The notes below the pieces were generated by a model that worked only from the letters and a program-made list of their open reading frames with translations, did no database searches and was not told the DNA's origin. Positions 1-5,122 of a DNA stretch of 5,122 bases are shown one piece after another. A program made the translations under genes and the position numbers. The number at the start of each line of letters is the position of its first letter. The stretch's first letter is position 1. Source of the stretch: Pedobacter sp. Its GTDB lineage: Bacteria > Bacteroidota > Bacteroidia > Sphingobacteriales > Sphingobacteriaceae. Location of the stretch: the NCBI GenBank assembly GCA_030149995.1, contig JASLGV010000438.1:1-5122 (forward strand). The letters run 5' to 3'.

Positions 1-587
1 CCATTGTTCTGGTTGTTTTTGCTTTTATAATTTATAAACAACTACGTAAAATTAAAGCTGCGGATAAGATTATCCTCGAATCAAACCATCACCTGCAGGA
101 AACCATACACAAACTGGATGAGGCTAATAAAATTAAAGAAGAATATATTGGCTATTACTTCAACCTGATTTCAGAATATATTGAGAAATTGGAAAAATTT
201 AAACGTTCTGTTGATAATAAACTTATTACCAAAAAATACGACGACATCCGTTTGCTTGTTGATAACATAAACCTGAAAAAGGAACGGGAAGAGCTATTCG
301 TTAATTTTGATAAAGCTTTCCTTAAAATCTTCCCAAATTTTGTACCTGCATTTAACCAGATGTTTAATGAAGAACATCAGATTCATCTTTTGCCAAGCCA
401 GTTACTCAATACAGATTTAAGGATATTTGCCTTAATCCGTTTGGGCATTACAGATACAGAAAAAATAGCGCATATTCTTGGCTACTCTGTAAACACTATT
501 TATAATTATAAAGCCAGGCTAAAATGTAAATCTCTAATCGCTAATGATGATTTTGAGAATGCCGTAATGGCGATAATGGCTGTTTAA
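1..587 (+). CDS. C-terminal part of a membrane-anchored DUF6377-type HTH regulator (5' end outside the window)
   Basis: The frame is open from base 3 to the TAA at 585-587, giving 194 visible residues with no start codon needed inside the window. Visible residues 1-11 ([11 protein letters not shown]) are the end of a transmembrane helix. The Lys/Arg-rich stretch that follows ([11 protein letters not shown]) suggests, by the positive-inside rule, that the C-terminal part is cytoplasmic. Next comes a long charged helical, probably coiled-coil region to about residue 65, including [21 protein letters not shown], then a conserved-looking block ([21 protein letters not shown]). A helix-turn-helix lies at about 150-174 ([25 protein letters not shown]). 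This pattern matches my memory of Bacteroidota proteins annotated as DUF6377, which carry N-terminal TPR repeats, one membrane helix and a C-terminal HTH, often next to susCD genes. Inferred role: a one-protein sensor and transcription regulator of the downstream susCD pair. The TPR sensor part is not visible. A TTG at 189 could be mistaken for a start, but the frame continues upstream with coherent protein sequence. Confidence 0.
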   Translation, partial: IVLVVFAFIIYKQLRKIKAADKIILESNHHLQETIHKLDEANKIKEEYIGYYFNLISEYIEKLEKFKRSVDNKLITKKYDDIRLLVDNINLKKEREELFVNFDKAFLKIFPNFVPAFNQMFNEEHQIHLLPSQLLNTDLRIFALIRLGITDTEKIAHILGYSVNTIYNYKARLKCKSLIANDDFENAVMAIMAV

Positions 588-638
588 GGACTAAAAAGGA
601 GTTATATTTAGTTTATATTTTTGAATCATAATAAAAAA

Positions 639-665
639 TTAACTACCTGTAAATTAGGTTGTTGA
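639..665. other. Imperfect inverted repeat in the regulator-susC gap
   Basis: AACTACCT (641-648) and AGGTTGTT (656-663) form arms with one mismatch around the 7-nt loop GTAAATT. T639-A665 and a T-G wobble (640/664) extend the stem weakly. No T run follows, so an intrinsic terminator for the upstream gene is not convincing. A protein-binding site or a chance palindrome in A/T-rich DNA is equally possible. Confidence 0.2.
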
Positions 666-675
666 GTTAAAAAAT

Positions 676-695
676 ATTTATATTCATTTATATTC
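676..695. repeat. Perfect 10-bp tandem repeat upstream of susC
   Basis: ATTTATATTC occurs twice back to back (676-685 and 686-695), ending 11 bp before the candidate -33 element. The core TTATATT recurs at 602-608 and 613-619, giving two pairs with 10- and 11-bp phasing, close to one helical turn. This layout suits a tandem activator site on one DNA face, and the neighbouring HTH regulator is the obvious candidate. The region is very A/T-rich, so chance or simple-sequence origin remains possible. The repeat itself is seen directly; its function is inferred. Confidence 0.4.
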
Positions 696-706
696 TGTTG
701 TTGAAA

Positions 707-738
707 TTTGCTTGATTTTTTTTTATAGTTTCTCTTTG
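707..738 (+). promoter_or_regulatory. Candidate Bacteroidota-type promoter for susCD
   Basis: TTTG at 707-710 is followed after 20 bp by TCTCTTTG at 731-738. The Bacteroidota primary-sigma consensus is a -33 TTTG/TTG, a spacer of about 19-21 bp, and TAnnTTTG. The -7 element here matches five of six fixed positions, with C instead of A at the second. Transcription would begin at about 743-746, leaving a leader of roughly 28 nt before the susC ATG. The spacer contains nine T in a row (716-724). The susC start has no Shine-Dalgarno sequence, as is usual in this phylum. Confidence 0.4.
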
Positions 739-748
739 GGATACCAAA
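735..748. promoter_or_regulatory. Small perfect inverted repeat over the candidate -7 box and start point
   Basis: TTTGG (735-739) and CCAAA (744-748) are exact inverted arms separated by GATA. The left arm overlaps the TTTG of the candidate -7 element and the right arm covers the predicted transcription start. A protein bound here would compete with RNA polymerase, so a repressor site is conceivable. The arms are only 5 bp, and chance occurrence is quite possible. Confidence 0.2.
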
Positions 749-772
749 TATAAAATTCTAACCAAGCAAACT

Positions 773-3700
773 ATGGACAAAAAACCATTACTTAAAAAGC
801 TTCTTTTTATTCCTTTGCTTATGCTCTTAACTTTTGCAGTAAGCGCACAAAGTACTTCCATTAGCGGAACAGTTTCCGATGGATTAGGAATAGCCCTGCC
901 CGGTGTAAGTGTTTCTATTAAGGGAACCAATCGGGGTACCGTAACAGATGGCAAAGGGCATTTTGCCATTTCGGCTGCCAGTACCGATGTACTGGTCTTT
1001 TCAATGATCGGCTATAAAAGCCGCGAAATCATCGTTAACAAACAAACCATCATTACACTTCAGTTAAAAGAGGAGGCAAATTCTCTAAACGATGTGGTTG
1101 TGGTGGGGTATGCAACTCAAAGGCGGAAAGACCTGACGGGCTCCATTTCATCTGTTAAGGGCGATGATTTTAAAAACCAGCCCATCACCAGTGCGGTTGA
1201 TGCATTGCAAGGGCGTGTTGCCGGTGTAAACATTGTGAAATCATCGGGTGCACCAGATGCGCAGTCGAGCATCATCATCAGAGGTTTAGCATCTTTAAAT
1301 CAGCCAAATCCATTGTATATTGTGGATGGGAACCGTTTAAACGACATCAGTAACATCAATGTTCAGGATATCGAATCCATCGATGTAATGAAAGATGCAG
1401 CTGCAGCATCTATTTATGGTGCAGCAGCAGCCGGGGGGGTGGTTTTAATTACCACCAAACGCGGAACTTCCAGTACGCCGTCTATAAATTACAACATGCG
1501 CTATGGCATTACAAAACCTAAAGTAGGCGAACTGTTGGATCGCGACAGTTACATCCGTTTAATTAACATCATAAGACCAGATGTATTTGCAAACGCCAAC
1601 CGTTTGGATACATTAGCCAATACGAATTGGATTGACGCTACCTTTAGCAATGCCAGTGAACAAAACCACAACATTTCGTTAAGTGGCTCTACCCCGGTTG
1701 TAAATTACCTGGTGTCTGGTTTTTACAATAAACAAGAAGGTGTGGCACGTAAGAATTTTTCCAACATTGGGGGTGCCAGGATCAATACAGATTTTAAACT
1801 CGGTAATATTTTTAAATTCGGAGAGCAGTTGTCGATTTCACGCCGCAGTACATCAAGTCCTCAAAATGTAGGAGTCGAAGCACAGTTACACAATGCACCA
1901 TTCAGAACTTTACCGGTTATTCCGGTTTACAACAACGATGGTTCTTACGGGACTTTGCCAACCGGTTATCCTAAATTGCTTTTCTCAGGTACACATCCGG
2001 TAGGTGCTGTAGACAATGCACATGTACAAAACTTTAAAAACAACTTACAGGCAAATGTATATGGCGAAGTAGCCTTGCCTTTGCACTTAACTTTCAGAAC
2101 AACCGTAGGTTACTCATTCTACAATGAGGTGCAAAACTATTTTCAAAATGCATTCTCAATTGGTGGTGTAGGAACAAGTTCGAATTCATTGCAGAAAGCA
2201 TCGTTAGAGAGCCAGTCACTTTTAACCAACTACGTGCTTTCTTACAACCAGTCTTTCGAAAAACACAACATCAGTGCACTGGCCGGTTTTGAGCAAATCA
2301 CAAATAAATTTAACAATGCCAACACCACGGCAACGAATGTATCGCCGGAAGCGGCAGCATCTTATGCTTTTATTCCAACAGCTACTACAGCTTATAATTT
2401 TATTGGTCAGCAAGATAATAATGGTTTGGTGAAATCATTTTTTGGGCGGTTAAATTATAACTACGCAAACAAATATTTCTTGTCTGGCTCCATTCGTCGT
2501 GATGCCAATTTTACCGTATTCGGGCCTAAAAAACAGCATGGTGTTTTCCCGGCAGCATCTGCAGGATGGAGCATTTCGGAAGAGCCTTTTTTCAAAAATG
2601 CTTTACCGGTATTTGATAACCTGAAATTTCGTGCAAGTTACGGAGAGCTGGGTAACAGCAACATTCCGGCCTATTCTTTCCTTTCTTTATATGAAACCTT
2701 CTATAGTTTAGGTAACGGCAGTGCGGGCGGAGCAAACTTTGCACCTAATGGCGCTATTATACCTGGTTATGCCTTTGGAACCATTCCTAATCCGGAATTA
2801 CACTGGGAAACAGTTAAAGAAACCAACATTGGAGTGGACGGTACCTTGCTTAAAAACAAACTCTACTTTACAGCAGAATGGTACAACAAAAAAACCTACG
2901 ATATGTTGTATGCCTTGCCAATGGCGCCAAGTGCGGGTATTGCCGGTAAATACCTAACCAATATTGGTAATGTAAGCAATAAAGGTTTTGAGTTTATGGT
3001 GGGCTATAAAGACAAAGTTGGTCAATTGGGTTTTGATGTAAGTTTCACCGGAGGATTTAATAAAAATGAAGTAACCAAGCTATCGAACGAAACAAGTTCA
3101 GCCTTGTACGATGGTTACAACTTCTACAACAATGGCGATTACTCTTTCCAGATGATGCCAAATCAAACGATTACCATTACAAAGAAAGGACTTCCTTTTG
3201 GTTCATTTTATGGATATAAAGTACTGGGCATTTTCCAGACAGATGCCGAAGCAGCCAATCAAAAGGTAAATGGCGTTCAAGCTAAAGCCGGCGATTTGCA
3301 TTTTGCAGACCTGGATGGCAATCATGAAATCAATGCCGACGACAGACAGGTAATCGGAAACCCGAATCCGAAATTTGTGTATGGTATTAACATTCGTTTT
3401 AACTACAAAGGTTTTGATGCGAGCTTCCTGTTTAATGGAGTGGCGGGTGTCGATTTATTCAATGGTGTAAAAGCTTATGAAATGCGTCCTTTCCAGGATG
3501 GCAATACTTCACCTAAAGTTTGGGGTGCATCTTTTCTGGGTGGAAATGGTTTAACGGATCAGCCACGTATTGGTGTTGTTACACCAACGGGTTTTGTAAC
3601 AGATCCAAATACCAATTATTCTTCTGTTAACAGCTATTTCGTAGAAAAAGGCGATTACCTGAAGCTTAAAAATTTACAGATTGGTTATACATTCTCGAAC

Positions 3701-3913
3701 AGTTTCATGCAGAAGATAAAAGTAAAGAGCGCCAGAATCTTTGTAATGGGTAATAACCTGTTTACCATTACTAAATATTCTGGCTTGGATCCGGAGCTTG
3801 GTAGTTCTTTCTCGCCATCTGGTTATGCAGGTGTAACCTCAAGAGGTATTGATGTTGTGAGCCAGTACCCGCAAACCCGTATTTATTCGTTCGGGATTGA
3901 TGTAAATTTCTAA
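773..3913 (+). CDS. SusC/RagA-family TonB-linked outer-membrane transporter
   Basis: This complete 1046-residue protein is of normal family length. It is the outer-membrane barrel that imports oligomeric nutrients (glycans or peptides) into the periplasm using TonB-ExbBD energy, with SusD as its lid. Residues 1-25 are a signal peptide (KK start, hydrophobic core, likely cut VSA|Q), which supports the ATG at 773. Residues 29-98 form the carboxypeptidase-D regulatory-like beta-sandwich (SISGTVSDG to TLQL). The TonB box is at about 107-116 (DVVVVGYATQ). The plug spans about 119-231, with LYIVDGNRLND and a motif ending GGVVLITTKRG. The rest is barrel, with family motifs GDLHFADLDGNHEINADD (840-857, an Asp-rich loop resembling a calcium-binding site), IGNPNPKFVYG (861-871), GDYLKLKNLQIGYTF (960-974) and NNLFTITKYSGLDPE (994-1008). 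The C-terminus ends in Phe, as expected for barrel assembly. There is no N-terminal STN domain, so sigma/anti-sigma signalling is unlikely. It is probably co-transcribed with susD. The substrate is unknown. Confidence 0.97.
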   Translation: MDKKPLLKKLLFIPLLMLLTFAVSAQSTSISGTVSDGLGIALPGVSVSIKGTNRGTVTDGKGHFAISAASTDVLVFSMIGYKSREIIVNKQTIITLQLKEEANSLNDVVVVGYATQRRKDLTGSISSVKGDDFKNQPITSAVDALQGRVAGVNIVKSSGAPDAQSSIIIRGLASLNQPNPLYIVDGNRLNDISNINVQDIESIDVMKDAAAASIYGAAAAGGVVLITTKRGTSSTPSINYNMRYGITKPKVGELLDRDSYIRLINIIRPDVFANANRLDTLANTNWIDATFSNASEQNHNISLSGSTPVVNYLVSGFYNKQEGVARKNFSNIGGARINTDFKLGNIFKFGEQLSISRRSTSSPQNVGVEAQLHNAPFRTLPVIPVYNNDGSYGTLPTGYPKLLFSGTHPVGAVDNAHVQNFKNNLQANVYGEVALPLHLTFRTTVGYSFYNEVQNYFQNAFSIGGVGTSSNSLQKASLESQSLLTNYVLSYNQSFEKHNISALAGFEQITNKFNNANTTATNVSPEAAASYAFIPTATTAYNFIGQQDNNGLVKSFFGRLNYNYANKYFLSGSIRRDANFTVFGPKKQHGVFPAASAGWSISEEPFFKNALPVFDNLKFRASYGELGNSNIPAYSFLSLYETFYSLGNGSAGGANFAPNGAIIPGYAFGTIPNPELHWETVKETNIGVDGTLLKNKLYFTAEWYNKKTYDMLYALPMAPSAGIAGKYLTNIGNVSNKGFEFMVGYKDKVGQLGFDVSFTGGFNKNEVTKLSNETSSALYDGYNFYNNGDYSFQMMPNQTITITKKGLPFGSFYGYKVLGIFQTDAEAANQKVNGVQAKAGDLHFADLDGNHEINADDRQVIGNPNPKFVYGINIRFNYKGFDASFLFNGVAGVDLFNGVKAYEMRPFQDGNTSPKVWGASFLGGNGLTDQPRIGVVTPTGFVTDPNTNYSSVNSYFVEKGDYLKLKNLQIGYTFSNSFMQKIKVKSARIFVMGNNLFTITKYSGLDPELGSSFSPSGYAGVTSRGIDVVSQYPQTRIYSFGIDVNF
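1433..1439 (+). repeat. G7 homopolymer inside the susC plug coding region
   Basis: Seven consecutive G encode part of the Ala-Gly-Gly-Val segment at residues 220-223 (GCC GGG GGG GTG). It follows GCA repeats encoding an alanine run. A one-base slip would frameshift the transporter after about one fifth of its length. It is seen directly; any role in switching is speculative, and the conserved plug motif alone could explain it. Confidence 0.6.
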
Positions 3914-3936
3914 CCATCCATTAAAAGAAAAAAGTC

Positions 3937-5122
3937 ATGTATAAAAAACTATATATAACGGCACTGGCAATTATTTTAATGGCTGGTTGCAAAAAAGACC
4001 CAAATTTGGTAGCGCCAACTGATAAATTATCAACGGCTTCTTATCCGAATACCCTGGCCGATTTAAATACCATTTTAAATCCGGCTTACGGAAACCTGAA
4101 AAGTACCGGTTTATGGGGGTTTGAGTTAATGCCCAAAGCACTTGAAAATGCTACACATGCAGGCGAGGCCCAATATGATGGCGATGCTGCCTGGAATGAA
4201 ATGGCTGCCAATAACCTGAGCGTAAGCAACAGTAAATCTGAAAATGCCTGGACGGCATTATATGCTGGTGTTGCTTCTTGTAATGCAACCTTGGAAGCAG
4301 CAGATTTCTTTGAGAAAAATAAAGCAAATCCAGGGCAAAAGGGAGATATTGATGCGGTACGCGGACAAGCAAAATTTTTACGCGCTTTTTATTATTTCAA
4401 CCTCGAATGTTTATTTGGCGAAGCGTATATCAAAGCAGGAGGCGTTAACGAAGGTAAAATGGGGCTGCCGCTTTTTACAGAAATGCCTAAAGACCTGGCA
4501 GCAACACAGCAGCCACGTGCAACTACCAAAGCCGTTTGGGATTTTATTAAACAAGATCTGAAAGATGCAGCAAGCCTGCTCGATACAAAAGTGTGGGGAT
4601 CCTCTGAAGTTGGTAGGATCAATAAATGGGCAGCAAAAGCCCTGCTTGGTAAAGCATACGTTTTTACAGAAGATTGGGCAAATGCCAAAACAACTTTACT
4701 GGATGTAATCAATAACAGTGGTAAAACCTTAATGCCATTTGCAAAATATAAAGAAGCGTTCAATGGTAATATTGCCAATAAGTTTAATGAAGAATCCTTG
4801 TTTGAGCTAAACGTAGATGCCGATAATAAAGGTAATTACGGTCCTTGGGGCAATATTCCAAATGCTTCTACATTAAATGGAGTAATCTGGTCGCCTTATA
4901 TTTTAAGTCTTACCGGTACAGAAGACGGATCAAGACCATTGGGATATGGAGGTAACCTGGGTGTTCACGATAAGAACATCACCAGGTTCGGTTATCCTCT
5001 TGGATATTACACGCTGGTTGCAAATCCGGCTTACGATAACACCAAACCGGCAAGTCCGAGCAACCCGGTAAAAATAATGGATCCGGCCTATAAAGCACAG
5101 GCGCAATTGGTACGGACCAATA
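3937..5122 (+). CDS. SusD/RagB-family nutrient-binding outer-membrane lipoprotein (3' end outside the window)
   Basis: The frame runs from the ATG at 3937 to the right edge without a stop, giving 395 residues. Family members are usually about 450-600 aa, so the C-terminus is missing. SusD-like proteins are helical, TPR-containing surface lipoproteins that bind the ligand and close over the SusC barrel. Residues 1-17 are a lipoprotein signal peptide with lipobox MAG-C18 (Met at -3 is less usual than Leu), followed by KKDPN. Family hallmarks are VRGQAKFLRAFYYFNLECLFGEA (141-163), the counterpart of the usual G-E-A-R-F-L-R-A-x-Y-Y-F-x-L block. They also include PRATTKAVWDFIKQDLKDAASLL (193-215) and GRINKWAAKALLGKAYVFTEDWANA (226-250). 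The gene begins 23 bp after the susC stop, and no terminator is visible between them, so one transcript is expected. An A-rich stretch, not a Shine-Dalgarno sequence, precedes the ATG. Ligand specificity cannot be read from the sequence. Confidence 0.95.
   Translation, partial: MYKKLYITALAIILMAGCKKDPNLVAPTDKLSTASYPNTLADLNTILNPAYGNLKSTGLWGFELMPKALENATHAGEAQYDGDAAWNEMAANNLSVSNSKSENAWTALYAGVASCNATLEAADFFEKNKANPGQKGDIDAVRGQAKFLRAFYYFNLECLFGEAYIKAGGVNEGKMGLPLFTEMPKDLAATQQPRATTKAVWDFIKQDLKDAASLLDTKVWGSSEVGRINKWAAKALLGKAYVFTEDWANAKTTLLDVINNSGKTLMPFAKYKEAFNGNIANKFNEESLFELNVDADNKGNYGPWGNIPNASTLNGVIWSPYILSLTGTEDGSRPLGYGGNLGVHDKNITRFGYPLGYYTLVANPAYDNTKPASPSNPVKIMDPAYKAQAQLVRTN

Noticed and set aside
616..623. 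Full TAnnTTTG match (TATTTTTG) as an alternative promoter
   Set aside because: No TTG/TTTG element occurs 19-21 bp upstream, and it would give a leader of about 140 nt. A chance match is likely in T-rich DNA, though a second start site cannot be excluded.
595..623. AAAGGAG followed by a short TTG-started frame (possible leader peptide)
   Set aside because: The spacing from AGGAG to TTG is about 20 nt, the frame is only about 14 codons, and this phylum rarely uses Shine-Dalgarno sequences.
688..969. Minus-strand open frame overlapping the susC promoter and signal-peptide region
   Set aside because: It is antisense to the start of a well-supported gene, has no recognisable domain, and its composition is explained as a shadow of susC.
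2222..2957. Open frames at 2222-2413 (-) and 2721-2957 (+) inside susC
   Set aside because: They lie in the middle of the SusC barrel coding sequence and have no plausible start context or domain. Both are shadows.
3914..3936. Possible terminator or regulatory element between susC and susD
   Set aside because: The gap is only 23 bp, A-rich and without a hairpin, which fits simple co-transcription.
4151..4778. Open frames on both strands within the susD region (4151-4372 -, 4244-4561 +, 4392-4778 -)
   Set aside because: All overlap the continuous SusD frame, which carries a lipobox and family motifs. The alternative frames show low-complexity or unrecognisable protein.
4077..5035. 14-bp direct repeat AAATCCGGCTTACG within susD (4077-4090 and 5022-5035)
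   Set aside because: Both copies encode in-frame NPAY in unrelated parts of the protein, with no flanking similarity. Coincidence of codon choice is more likely than a functional repeat.

Overview
The window looks like chromosomal DNA of a Bacteroidota bacterium, most likely Sphingobacteriaceae (Pedobacter-like). The evidence is a SusC/SusD outer-membrane nutrient-uptake pair, A/T-rich intergenic DNA, no Shine-Dalgarno sequence before either sus start, and a candidate promoter of the Bacteroidota type (TTTG, about 20 bp, TAnnTTTG-like). The genus assignment is inference from protein style and base use, not from a search.

All three genes are on the + strand. (1) Positions 1-587: the C-terminal 194 residues of a membrane-anchored regulator of the DUF6377 type, whose start lies left of the window. 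The visible part runs from the end of a transmembrane helix through a positively charged flank and a long helical region to a C-terminal helix-turn-helix. (2) Positions 588-772: a 185-bp A/T-rich regulatory gap. It holds a perfect 10-bp tandem repeat, a candidate promoter with a T9 run in its spacer, and two small inverted repeats. (3) Positions 773-3913: a complete SusC/RagA-family TonB-dependent outer-membrane transporter of 1046 aa. (4) After 23 bp, position 3937 to the right edge: the first 395 residues of a SusD/RagB-family surface lipoprotein, without its C-terminus.

The working model is a small nutrient-uptake locus. SusD captures an oligomeric ligand at the cell surface and acts as a lid on SusC, which imports it using TonB energy. 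The upstream regulator would sense a signal outside the cytoplasm and switch on susCD. SusC has no N-terminal STN (secretin/TonB short N-terminal) domain, so it is not of the type that signals through an anti-sigma/ECF sigma pair. This fits control by the adjacent regulator instead. No degradative enzyme lies in the window, so the substrate cannot be named.

I see no clearly new biological system. The most interesting signals are in the 185-bp gap (phased repeats just upstream of a promoter with a homopolymer spacer), together with a G7 run in the SusC plug coding region. All are hypotheses from sequence alone.
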